64,000 bases of DNA, taken from NCBI GenBank assembly GCA_019454045.1, contig SKCR01023729.1, positions 361,553-425,552 on the forward strand, read 5' to 3'. Each line of letters begins with the position of its first letter. Positions within the stretch are counted from its first letter, which is position 1. Of this stretch, positions 48,959-61,564 are shown in pieces. The notes under the pieces were generated by a model that made no database searches, was not told the origin of the DNA, and was given only the letters and a program-made list of their open reading frames with translations. The DNA is from Zanthoxylum bungeanum (taxonomy: Eukaryota > Streptophyta > Magnoliopsida > Sapindales > Rutaceae). The position numbers and the translations under genes are program-made.

Positions 48959-51900
48959 CTCTAGTGTCAATCCATGATATCCTATACACATCTTAATGTG
49001 TATCGCATACTCATGGCCCTCAAGAGCTCACCAGCACTCAAGAGGTAGGCAACAACAAGTAAGCCTGCTTTAACAAATCGAGTTTGTCCAACAAACCCAA
49101 CCGTTTTCCTTAGCTAGCATCATTAATATTTTGTAGAATCCAAATTCCACAGCAATATGACTCAGATGCTATATTAGTATTATGCTATAACTTCTAAGTT
49201 ATCTATGTATTTAGAAATCAAATCCAAATACATTAAGACAACCGCAAGCACAAAACTAATATCAACACTTCTAATCATTGATGTCACTTTGCAACTTCAT
49301 AAGTCAATACTTCAAAAGTTGCAACTGATTCCACTAGTCCAGTAGAGTCAATAGTGACACTCCCACTGCATCTTTTCTGACTTTATATGACATAGACCAT
49401 CTAATGTCATAATTAGAATCAAAACTAATCTAACCTTATGGTTGCTGACTAAATTCTCCATGAATGAGAAACTTGTTCTTAATATCTCAAAGATCGCAAA
49501 GAACATGTTTCAAGATCCATCATATGGTCTGCAGTAAATCAAAATAACTGATAACAATTACTATTAAATTGATATATATAATCGCACATAATATGTTATT
49601 CATCACGCCATCATCCTATGATGCATAAGATTGACTAGACATTCCAATCAATCTTTCTTTCGATAAAAGAATCATCATTTACGAAAGATGAATATTATAT
49701 ACATAAAAGACACGTTAACTGTCAAACAGTTATACTAACTGTCATACAGATAGTCTTGTTGTGTCCTTTATTAGATCATATCTAATATGCGATTAATGAG
49801 AGTATTTCACAAGTCTCTTAGTTTTATATCATATATAAAAACTTTATATCAATATATCAGAGACTACTCCAACTGCTCTCACGGAGAAAAGAAGACTTAA
49901 GGATATATAGTATTAGAAAGAAATTTGTATGCTCCCACTGACCCTACTGACAAATACATATTCTCTATATTTTCGATAAAACCAGACAATCTGACTGATA
50001 TCAAAAATAGAGAACATAATTTTCTGGAAAGCTTATCTGAGTCTACAATAAGCTCCATAAGCTAGTATATCAAATTGTGATCTTAGCAGAATACAAACTC
50101 CAGGGCCATTCTAGAATGAACTCTTCAAACCAAGAAATCACAACAGATCTCTCGTTCGAAGAAATCACTCAAGAACGCCACTTTGCATTCTGTAGCCAAA
50201 ACCACGGTTTAATATCAATATTAACCAACAAATCCTTAATTGTTCATTCAGTGCGACAAGAGACTAGCTTCCTCAGAATCTACAATAGATTACTGAGAAT
50301 AACCTTTCTCACTGTCATACTATAAAGGTCAAACTTTTATCGAGCTCACTGTGCTTTTGCTGCGCAAATATTTTGCATATTTTATGAACTATTCATAATG
50401 AAAGCCTAATCAAGTTCAAAACTTGATCGTCGTAAGCCATGAACAATCTTAGATCTATGGTTCAATGCTAAGTTTCGGAATCGATATCAAATATTGCACC
50501 CACTATAAGATATGGATAATTTTCCTCAATAAGAAAACATCAGAATCATTAAGTATCAAATACTTCGTAAATGATTCTGACATTCTATTGGACTAGTACG
50601 GAAGATGTCTAAGGGTGTTTTCATATTATTAATTATGTAGTTCCATTACAGTTTATCACTCTCTCATTTGACTTTACTAAGTCAAGTCCTTTCTACAATC
50701 GTCAACATCCAATGTCGACCACCAAGTAATAAAATAATTTTATTACTCGGGATCGTAGAAAGGATATTCTATCAAATAGAATACAATATTCCATTAAATA
50801 GAATAAATGAAAAACTTTACTTGTACCTCCGAGGCGCAAGTACTTTCAATTATATAATCATTATATAAAAGAAAGATTCAAATCTCAAACTATTCAAGAT
50901 TCAAATTTTATACTATTACATATCGTATACGTAACCGTAGAAGCCAATGGAACCAAAATTAAAGAGACGAATTGCTGTTACTGGAGTATAACCCGAAGAG
51001 TATTGAAAATTAATTCGGTAACTCTCAATATCAACGAATCAAATCATATAAGATTCGATAACTCCCACTGACCAATTCAATCACAATGGAATCGTGGAAG
51101 TTTAATACTGAGTAAGAATCACATTCATTAAATATCCTTAGAACTAATTACCATAAATTCATTTGTTTGATCAAATCAAACATCCTCGAACAACTCAAAG
51201 ACTCATTATGAATTTTATAGTTTTCAACACTTCAGATAAAATATCTTTGAACAATTCAAAATATTATATCCAAGTTTCATTAGCAACATATTGACAGTTC
51301 TTGAACAATTCAAGACGTTCAACATGTTCTCTAACAGAAACACATAACCAAGTCATGACAAATCATTAACTACGTTATGGAGTAAAGAAAACTATATAGG
51401 CAATTTCTAATTCGTTAAACTACATACATCCAATGTATTAGTTTAATAAGTTGGTGGTTCAATGACAATCATCGGTTAAATGAGATTTAATCACAACCTG
51501 AATACAATATTCATTAAATGGGAAAGGATATGTGGTGTGATCTTGTATTAGACCATCATTTACCATAATGAACAAACATCTAATGCTTTTATGATAAAAC
51601 CTCATAACGCATAGTTCTAAGTTATTTACTTTACCGAATATTTTTCTTAATGTTTATCTTTCATCAATGACACTACTAGTTATATTAAAATATGTAACAA
51701 CTGTTTATACAGAACAAATAACTATCCAATAGTCACAAGTTCCGGTATCAAATATCAAAATAATTATTAAACATTATTTTAATTAACTAGACGGGAGATC
51801 TGATATCCAATATCTACAGTTGTCGTATTGCGAGAATCAAAATTCTCTATACACAACTATATACATCTCATTTCTTAAGCTTTATAATTTGCGTTCAATT

Positions 51901-52510
51901 ATTCACAACGATTGCAAAATAATTTATTAGCAAACTGTGTCGGACACGTGACTTCTAAAAGTCACTAAAAGCCAAGAAACGTCATTAAAGATAAACAAAT
52001 ACTAAATGGATTTTCTTATGCCAGTCAAGAATCTCGAGACATGAACTATTCAAGTCAATTCTTTCTGCATCAGAAACAATTCTTTCTAGAATAATATCCT
52101 AAACCAGATATCTATTTAGATTACCTAACGTGACTTAGAAACTAAGTCACAAACCATCTTGATTTTCAAAAGAAAATCGGAACAACAGTTCCAATGGTTT
52201 CATCTAATCTAACAATATCTAAGTCTACGGTCTTTCTAGAACCTATTCTATAACTATGCAACCATAAGTAAAGTCAGAAAACATATTCTAATAATAGACA
52301 TGCAGTGGATTAGAAGCATAATTCTATAAACAATATAGAATAAAAAGAAAACGAAGCAGAATTTTCCACAAAATTACACACTGCTTAAGTTATGGATTTT
52401 AAACTCAGCAGTGTCTCCCACTACTTTACGTAATACCGTAATCCCCAACAGACAATGAGAATTCAATAATTAAATCAAATTCCATAGTGAGAGTAGGATC
52501 CAATTAATAT

Positions 52511-52823
52511 ATTTCGACTCACAGCTTTGGCACGTTCTCGCCTACGTATATTCATTAGGTAGACAACTAATTGTCAATCACTCACAAGTGACTCCTGGTT
52601 TTGGTCTTGACCGTTTCTCGCTGTGACAGCTTTGGCACGTTCACAGGGAGGCGTATCAAGGCTACACTTGTCAATGACAAACGCAAGCTACCGGTGTAGT
52701 CCTGACAGCTTTGGCACGTTCAGGATTTCCACTTTCACTTGAATTTGTCTCTTATCATATAAGTTCTACCGGCACAAATGAACTACCATCAACCATAACT
52801 GCACAGCTTTGGCACGATACAGC
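52511..52823 (-). repeat. Array of four leader stem-loops in element E
   Basis: ACAGCTTTGGCACG occurs at 52521, 52626, 52705 and 52803 (plus coordinates). Three copies sit in clear stems: CTGTGA/TCACAG (52621-52626 with 52641-52646), CCTGA/TCAGG (52701-52705 with 52720-52724), and on the minus strand CTGTA/TGCAG around 52799-52822 with one G-U pair. The copy at 52521 has only a weak stem. Confidence 0.75.
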
Positions 52824-53166
52824 TATAGCATCAGGAAATCATTTGCATCCGTACTGACAAGGTGGACCAAGAAACATGTATCCAATACAGGTTACTTTAT
52901 AGCCATATTTAAAAGCGGAGATTTTCCTATGGAAGTTTTAATCTACATCAAATGAAGAATTTTAATCTAAATCATTTTCTAAACATTTCAATTCCACCTA
53001 TAGAAAATATAACTTAATTTAACTATTAAATTTCGTTACATTTTCCGTTAGCGTAAAACTGAAAAGTAAAGAATCATATTTAGATTACATGCATGTGCAA
53101 ACAATAAAATTGGATTAAATATCTAATATCAAGCATGAATAATGTAATGGATGAAGCATCACACCC

Positions 53167-53178
53167 GCTCTGATACCA
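53167..53178 (-). other. Primer-binding site of element E
   Basis: TGGTATCAGAGC on the minus strand, four bases from the LTR end CCCCAACA. Confidence 0.92.
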
Positions 53179-53182
53179 TTTT

Positions 53183-54979
53183 TGTTGGGGTTTTGGGCGA
53201 AGGGCGCAGCGGAAGCGCGGGTCCGGGCGATATCCTATTTTAAAACTTTTTCAAAATACCGAATAAATTATTCAATATCTAATATGAATAATTTATTCAT
53301 ATATTACCTAAACCAATTTATTTAATATCATATATTAACATAAATATTGTTGAAACTTCACGAAACTTTTACGAAAAATATTTTTCCGCAAAACTACCTA
53401 AAACACTTTTTTGACCAAACCGACTACCCGACACTTATGGAAACTGCCCAGGTCAGCTCCAATAGTGTCGGGGCAGTACATGGGCTGCCCAAACAGTGAC
53501 GGAATCACTGTTTTCACAGCCGTCACCCGGTTGGCTCAAAATCCACCCGGTAACGCCGTTTTTGGCCGTTTTCGCTTATTTTAAGTTGGAAACACTTTCC
53601 GGCAATTATGCCAACTCCCAAAACACATCCAATACATTCTAAAGAAAAAATTTTAATCACAAAATCAGTAGCTCTTCTAGGTCTGATCAGTGAGCAAAAA
53701 CAGTCCACTTTTCATGCTTAAATCCAATTTTATAACAAGATTAATCAAATTAATCAAACACCAATCCAAAGTCACCACAAATGAAGAACTCTAGAAAAAT
53801 TCTAGGCATAATAAGAGTGGCTATCACACTCTAGAATGGCAACAAAATTGTCCTACAACAATTGATTAAATTGGCCTAAAATTACATTAATTCCAACCAA
53901 TTTATACTTCACACATGCATCAACTTTCTCATCCTTCCAACAAAACCAAAAGCCCCAAAATTATAACAAAGAATAAACCCTAGATCTCATAAGATCAACA
54001 AGAAACTTGAAACAAAATTTTCTAGGCTTAGGGAATAGAAGAAATACCTTAATCCTTTAATTTCCTAAGCCATTTCTCTGATTTTCTCATTTGTTTCCAC
54101 TTGATCCATCAAGCAAAATTGAAACCCATTTCAATTATGGAGGTCTCGGTAGTGAAGAGAAAGAGATGGAATGATGAAAACAATTTTCCCTTAATTTATT
54201 GTGTTTACTGAAAATGGGTACAAGGGGCATTATTGTCCTTTTAATTTTTTAATCAAATTAAAACAATTAATCTTTATTATATCCAATCAAAATTGGACAT
54301 ATAAAAACTATTAAATTCATGCCATGTGTAACCAATTAAATATCACCATGTATCTTTTAATAAATTACAAATGGATAAGCTTTAACTTTAATTATTTAAA
54401 TATTTAACCATTAAATAATTAAATAATTAATTTACACACATATGTATTTTTATTTACATTAAATAACAAATACATATATTTATGGCATGTGTCAAAATCT
54501 CATTTGATGAATAATTAATGTGTATCTAATCGTATCATGTATGAAATACAAATACACAATAATTATTAGCGGACAAAATCCCCCAATTGCATGTGTTGTC
54601 GTTTAACAGATTAAACGATCCGGATTAACTCACTTAATCCGTTGAAGTATTATGAATAATCCGTATTATTCATATCGAGTTGCCCAAGTGCTCAACGAGT
54701 ACACTTCATATTGTGAGACTCTATAAGTTTAGGTTTATCCGTCACGAAATCCAATTTCGTGTCCATAATCCACCCACTCATGGATTATGATGACCACAGA
54801 TAATCTCGCTAAACTATACAAGCCGAGATCATTGCATACGTATAATCCATTCGTCACAGGCTATCCGTATTATACCTGGGATATAATGAGAACGTCAAAT
54901 CCGTTCGGTATAATACAGTCGACTTTCAATTCACGATCTCTAAATAACACTCGGAACTAGTTTCCGACATTATACCACA
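53183..54979 (-). mobile_element. Element E 5' LTR, first part
   Basis: Matches 20697-22490 closely. It is interrupted after ACCACA by the LTR of Copia element 2; the remainder and E's right TSD are expected beyond the window. Confidence 0.9.
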
Positions 54980-57121
54980 TGTTGGGATAATATGACCCAT
55001 AGCGTCACTATTTGTACAGATCATGGTGTTGTTGTACAAATTAACTATGTGACAAGGAAATTGCACTCTCATCATTTGTGATTAGATCACCATAGATGTA
55101 TAAATGAAGAGAGGTCCATATGATTAGTTCCTGGATTGAGATGATATGAGACAGTATCAATCCCCGAAGGATTAATCATTAAATATCCCTAGCCGAAGTA
55201 TTATCGAGACTGGACATCGATAATGCGGAATAGGCTAGTATTGCACTTGTGCGCGTTGTGAGGGCACAACGGCATAGTTCTCATATATATAAGTATTGGA
55301 TACTTATGCAAGTGCGATAGGAGGTGTGTTTCACCGATGGTACGGGAAACAGCTTCGCTCTGGATAGACCCCTCGGAATCCCATTGGTATTATGACTATG
55401 TGTCTATGGGAGGCCGAAATCGAGGTAGGTGTGTATAGTCTTAACCTGAGACTTGCATCGCTAATACTTGCGATAATCGGTAGACTTTGGTCTTGGTGGT
55501 ACAGGGCTTTAACCGGTTCTGTGTACACCGCTTCTGGGTTTATCAGAGAGTCGTAGTGTATTGGGTGTGATGTCGAGACGGAAGTGTCACTTCAGTCATA
55601 TTGGAGTTGATGTCACGCAGGATATGGTACTAGTGCTCTTGAGTGTTGCGCAACCAATCGGGATATTGTGACCAGGTCATGTATATCCGATTATAGAGTC
55701 TATGTTACCAAACATCCGACATGTGCTTCGGACGGGGCAGACACTTATCCAGCCCCAGCCCTAGCACGTGATTATCCGATACTGGGCCGATATACACAAT
55801 ACTACGGTATACTACGCTTGATACAGATCTATATATTCCTGTAAGAATATTTCTGGAGAATTGGGTAGGCATGGCGTTTTGCTAGAGCTAACCTTGTCTT
55901 GTAAGTCGATATAAACGTAGTACGAGGTACTTACGTGTTCGGACAGTCCGATGATCGTATTTACTGCCAACATATCCGGAGATCTCATGGGTCGGTTCCT
56001 GAAGATTCACCGATGACGTATTACTCGCACTTTGATTAATCTGGGATTAATTAGAAGAGAGAGATAGAATTAATCTGGGATTAATTCGATGAGAGAGAAA
56101 ATTAATCTGGGATTAATTACGGAGATATTTTATCTCGGATAAAATATCGTTAAAGAGAGAGAACGATTAATTTGGAATTAATCGATAAAATTAATATATT
56201 TGATATATTAATCGAAATTGGATTTCGACGCGGAATTAAAATTAGATTTTAATTCGGGCGAACGAATTAATTTAGAATTAATTCGTTAGCGACGTGAATA
56301 GTGAATTCGCTAGGCGTAATCACTTAATTACGACGCGACGGAAAATTCGTTAATTTGGAATTAGCGAACCCGAGCCCGAGAGTGATTGCGAGCGCATTCG
56401 CATTTCGAATTCGAGCGCGGCACGCGAGTCACATCAAGCGTCAAATCGCTAGTCGCGTCAATCGTCAAATTAATTGTCACTTTGAGTGATGTGACTTGAC
56501 AATATGTCACTTTATTAAAGTGAATAGATGTGATGTGACTTAAAGTTAAAGTTGAAATGATGAAAAAGCTTTATTGTTTTTAACTTTTGACTTTTGAATT
56601 AAAAGATAAGATATATATGTTTTATTTATTTTACTTGGTAAATGAAATAAAAAATATATATATTAAAAACTTTTTTTCTCTCTCTCACATGCAGCAAACG
56701 CACTCCCTCATTTTTCTCTCTTCTTTCTTCCCTTCTTCTTCTCGGCTCACTGCCGATTTCTTCACTTTTTGTTCTGTTTGACCGAGCATTTGAGAAGTTA
56801 AAGAAGAATACCAGTGCTAGCACACACCTTGAGTGATACATAGGTGATAGGGAAGTGATTCCGTGAGCATGGAAGCTTGAAGCTTTGAGCTTCAATGGAG
56901 CTCATCATGGCCGACCATGGAGGAAGCCGAACCAGTCCAAACCGAGTACCCCACTGCCTTGGAGAGCTGTTGCCGTGAGCTTGGAGGGGACAAAATCGCA
57001 CCTTGTTCTTCATTCATCAAAACCGAATTCAATGTGAGTATATTCCGCACCTCCTTTGATGTGTTCATATGTGTTTTTATGCATGATTTGTGATCCTTGG
57101 GACTTCGATTGAACACTTTCA
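54980..57121 (+). mobile_element. Copia element 2, 5' LTR (2,142 bp)
   Basis: It starts TGTTGGGATAATATGACCC, homologous to the LTR starts of elements 1 and 3, and ends CTTTCA before the PBS. A hairpin chain related to that of element 1 lies at about 56030-56300, including a perfect 11-bp stem around 56271-56295. Confidence 0.88.
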
Positions 57122-57122
57122 A

Positions 57123-57135
57123 TGGTATCTTGAGC
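57123..57135 (+). other. Primer-binding site of Copia element 2
   Basis: TGGTATCTTGAGC follows the LTR end by one base; the first seven bases match the initiator tRNA-Met type site. Confidence 0.75.
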
Positions 57136-59133
57136 TTTTGATGAATGAAACCGAATTAGGGTTCTTGAGCAAATTTGGGGCTTTTTGATTTTAGCTTGAT
57201 TCTGACAAATTGATTGTGTAAGAATGTTGTATATGATCTAATTTGAGTTATATGTAATCAATTTGGCAAAAAAAATTGATTGGATTGATTTTCCCCAATT
57301 TGCTTATTTTTGGTCAAGACTTTAATTTGGGTAAACTCGATTTAGGCATGATTTGGTTGAATTGTTTGATGATTATGCTTGAATGAGGTTGAATTGAAGT
57401 TGTGCATGATCAATTTCAAGAAAATTGGATTAGATCAATTTTCCCCAATTCTTTAGGTTGAACATGAAACTTGAAATTGGGTAAAATGTGTTTGAGCATG
57501 TTTTAATTGAATTGGATGTTTAAGTATGCTTAGAACATGTTTAATTGAGATTGTGTGTGATCAATTTCATGAAATTGGATTGGATTCAATTTTCCCCAAA
57601 TTGAAGGCTTGGCCGAAAATTGCATAACCCTAATGTCTTGGTAATTTTGTTTTGTTTGATCATTGGATGACTTAAAACAATTGGTTAATGTTGTTTTGAA
57701 GTTCAATTGGATTGAATTTTGATTTGGAACATTTTTCCCCTTTTGAAGTGGCTTGGCCGAATCTTAAAGACATGAAATTCATTGTGATTTTGTTTTGTTT
57801 GATTCATTGGATGAATTGAATTGATTTGGGAAATTAAGATTGTGGACTCAATTGGATTGAAACCGAATCGAATTGAAAAACCCCTAATTGCCGAGACTTG
57901 AAAGCATGTTAATTGGGTTTGATTTTGATTGAATTGTGTTGGACACTATTTGGTTGTTAAAGTGCATGATTAATTAGGCTAATTGATATTTTAGAAATGT
58001 TAATTGGGTAATTGATTGTGTATTACACTTAGGTTAATTAATTGTGAAATTTGGAATTTTATAAGTTAATTAATTTGGGCTTGATTTTGGAAATTGGGCT
58101 TGTTAGGTTGTAATTGGGCTTTTGGGCTTTGTTGTAACAAAGTTGGGTTTAGGCAAAATTGGTTGGATCCAATTAGGCCCAAAACCGAATCCAAAAGGTC
58201 CAATTATGACTTAATGGACCTTAATTATTTAATTGGGCCTAATGGGCCAAAATTAATTTAAAGGCTTATGGGGTAACTCCTGGATTGGATTTTGGTTGTT
58301 CGGTTTGACCCGAGTTGACCAAAAGTCCACGCCTATAGAAATTAATTAAAAGCCCATTGGACTTTAATTAAATAAAACATTAGATGTTAGTCGGGCTTTG
58401 AGACCCGTTGCGATTAAATTTGGAATTTAAGTCGTAAAGGTTCGTTAATAAAGGTGTAATATTTAATTTGGAATTAAATAATGAATTAGAATTAAATACG
58501 TATTAAATTGGATTTAATTATGTAATTTAATTTAATTCGTAGAAATTGTACTTTGAGTACGTGTTCGCAAAAACGAGTTTGACTCGAACAAAAATCAAAT
58601 CTTTGTTTGAACATTGGATGATCACTAATATTCAAGATTAATTAATTTGATTGATTGATTGATAACATGCTTGTATGAATACATGGTTGTATGATGTTTG
58701 AATTGTATATCGGATGGATATTAGTCGGGTTGGGCGATTTTGGAAATTGTAATAAATTTGATTTATTAAATTGGACCTGCGTGTCCAGCCTTATCTCCTA
58801 TTTCTTTGTATTCTCTTCTCACCTATTCCCCTCCATGTAAAAGAGGTTTCTTTAGAAGTGTAGTGTAACGGGTAGAAGCAATACAAGTGCTAGCGGGAGA
58901 GAGAAAGTGAGAGATTTGATCTAGGATCAATGTAAAATATCCATCCGCATATCATTATTATTTTATTTCATACTCGCTTATTATGTGTTTAGAATGCATG
59001 CTTAAGGGTGTATGATGATGAGACCTTAACAAAGATAATTAAATGGTAGCCAATTTGCACGCGAAAAACCCTCGTTAAATATCATGCGTTTTTTCCTTCC
59101 ATTGAGTGATTCTTACTCAAGATCCGAGATTGG

Positions 59134-59520
59134 CAGGGGTTGTTGGCCAAAGTCAAGCCCTTGTCCATCAAAGATGTGTTTTAATCACGAGGCTTTGTTC
59201 CATATCGGTGTCGTGTCCAAGTTGTGGTTTGTTGGCCAAAGTCAAGACCACTTCTTGTCCATTGACATTGATTACGAAGCTTCCATGTCAATGGGTCCGC
59301 GCTTGACTGGGATCACTAGGTTTGTTGTGCCAAAGCCAAGGCCTAGTTGATTCAGAGGAAAAAGGGTTAGGGTATACATTCGATGTATAGGCATATATAA
59401 GATATATGTTTGGGACTTGGATGTCCACCTACTGGATCTAGGAGTTGGATAAGATCCAATTGATCTTAGAGATCTACCTAGTTAATTATCATACAATTTG
59501 TTGGCCAAAGTCAAGATTGT
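59134..59520 (+). repeat. Array of four stem-loops in the leader of Copia element 2
   Basis: Loops with TTGTTGGCCAAAGTCAAG or a close variant sit in these stems: CAGGGG/CCCTTG (59134-59139 with 59158-59163), GTGGT/ACCAC plus CAAG/CTTG (59218-59228 with 59247-59257), ACTAGG/CCTAGT (59315-59320 with 59342-59347), and ACAAT/ATTGT (59493-59497 with 59516-59520). Three loops contain the 8-base palindrome TTGGCCAA. Confidence 0.78.
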
Positions 59521-60477
59521 GTGATATTTAACAGGATCCTAGCCCACTAGGAAACACGGTTTCCCGAGTAAATTACTCGCCATATGCGCTCATTTAAATT
59601 ATTTCGTCATTAGATTAAATGTTAGTTAGACTAATATTTAAATTGTTGTTTTAATAAACAGTTGGACTGTATTATACTTGATTATATATAATTGGATTAT
59701 ATTAATCAATATATTTGAATTAATTAATTTCAGTTTACAGTTGATTTTATAATTGGATTATAGTAATCAATGTAATTGAGGTTAATTAATTTGGATTATA
59801 TTTGATTATATAGTTGGACTATTATAATCATTATAATATATAAAGTACCACTAATCGTTGATTAAATAGTTCGGACTATTGTAATCAAGATAAAATTGAA
59901 AAGTTGGATATTTAAATATAATCTAGGATTAAAATATTTTAATGATTTAATTTTCAAATTGGGAATAATAATAGGTTACTTTATTTGATAAAATAACTCA
60001 TTATACCTTTAGCCCAAAATTAAGCAAGATAAGTAGAGCATAAAATTTTGGAAGATTTTTGTGATGATGACTTTAATGCTTAATTTAATATACTTGTCAT
60101 AAATCTAATTTTGGATTTAAGAAGTATTAAAATTGCAATTTATAATTCTTGGAGAATTAATTGGCTATTCATGTAAAGTCAAAGTTTGCAATTGGGCATG
60201 TAGCACGAGGTGCACATTCCTTTCAATATTCTAAAAACCCAAGGCTTGGCCTAAGGTTCCTAAAATATTAAAAGGATAATTGACATATCCCAAAGTGACT
60301 ACCATTTGGATATGGAAGACACGAAGGAATTAAAGAAAGGGCGAGGCTCTAACTTTAAAAATATTTGTCTAAGTTATGTTCACAGCTAGTATTGAAATTA
60401 GATTTTAAATACTTAGTGTGGTACATAAAATATATGTATTGATGTTCAGAATCTGCTTTAAGCAGGATACTGACTTC

Positions 60478-61564
60478 AAGCTGAGATTCCTCTGCGAATC
60501 GGAAACGGGACGAAAGTCGCTGTTTCGACCGTAGATACCTAAGTTTAGGAACTACCCTTCGGGTATGTACTTGAATTAGGAGCTGTTATAATGTAGCTAG
60601 TTTGACTAGAGACATTATCTCTTATCAGTGTTTAATTCCGTGCGGATAAAACCTTTATATTATAGAACACTGAGTGTTTTATTATATAAAGATGATACTG
60701 AGATAAATATATTAGATATAAATAACAGAATTTATATTTTGAATATAAATATAAAAATCAAACATATAAATTGACAAATAAATAGCTCAAATTGATTTGA
60801 TCAATAGAGACTTATTTGTGGCATTGTTGTCTAGGACACAATTTAATTAGACTCGTATATCCACACTTTTGAAGAGTGGGTACTAGGACTGATTTGACTA
60901 TTCAAATAAGGTCTGCGAATCTAGTTTATTAGGTAAAGTACCTAAAATACTATTTGCTTGGTAATAGTGTAAGTGCCACCGATCTGTTAGCCCTATTCAT
61001 GGTGAAGTAAGTGGGCCCATATCTAGCTAGGCTAGATGTGAACATGAATATTTCGTGACTTTAACGGATGTGGCATCACGTTATGGTTATGTGTTTCTTT
61101 TGAAGAACACAAATCAGAAACTTTAAAGTTTCGACACGAAATACATAAACAGATCGGCTATAGCATTATTCCGCACGGTAAGACCGTAATGGAAAATACT
61201 TTAGCAGTAAGTTTCTCGTATACTTGAAAGAGTATAGTATTCTTTCAATAAGTCTCCTCTTGGAACACGTCATTTTGACGGTGTGTCCGAACAGGATTAA
61301 CCGAATTTGTTAGACATATAAGGTTAATCACGAGTCGCTTTGAGCTACCATTTCCTTCAATAGGATATGTATAACAGTGCAAAACTTATTTAGAATAAGG
61401 TTCCATATAATCTGTTTGACAGATATCGTATAGGATATGAACAGGAAAGAAACGAGGTTTCTCATTCCTGACAATTTGGGTATGCTAGGCATAACGTTTG
61501 GATGATACCAAACTAAGGACCCAATTGGATAAGTGCCAATATAGGTTATCCTAAGGGAAACCAT
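60478..61564 (+). pseudogene. Decayed Copia GAG-pre-integrase and integrase, element 2
   Basis: Shifting plus-strand frames give LRIGNGTKVAVST and LPFGYVLEL near 60495-60580 (GAG-pre-integrase), then EYFVTLTDVASRYGYVFLLK near 61040-61105 (integrase core). Many stops intervene. The DNA runs parallel to 2240-3345 of element 1. It is cut off at 61564 by element 3. Confidence 0.7.

Larger units (their letters stand above)
48945..53182 (-). mobile_element. Element E internal region, no coding capacity
   Basis: 4,238 bp from PPT to PBS. It aligns in inverted orientation with B's internal region along its length, including spaced AGTGGGAG words (near 49361, 49932 and 51062 on the minus strand). No frame with pol or gag motifs is seen. 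The 82-residue ORF at 50077-50325 is antisense to the element and unsupported. Confidence 0.88.
57122..61564 (+). mobile_element. Copia element 2, internal region (truncated by element 3)
   Basis: It begins with a PBS, then has a 2 kb AT-rich leader, the four stem-loops at 59134-59520, and decayed pol from 60478. It aligns inverted with element 1. It stops at 61564 inside integrase, where element 3 is inserted (putative TSD ACCAT, 61560-61564). Small ORFs at 59084-59350 lie over the stem-loops and are not supported. Confidence 0.85.
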
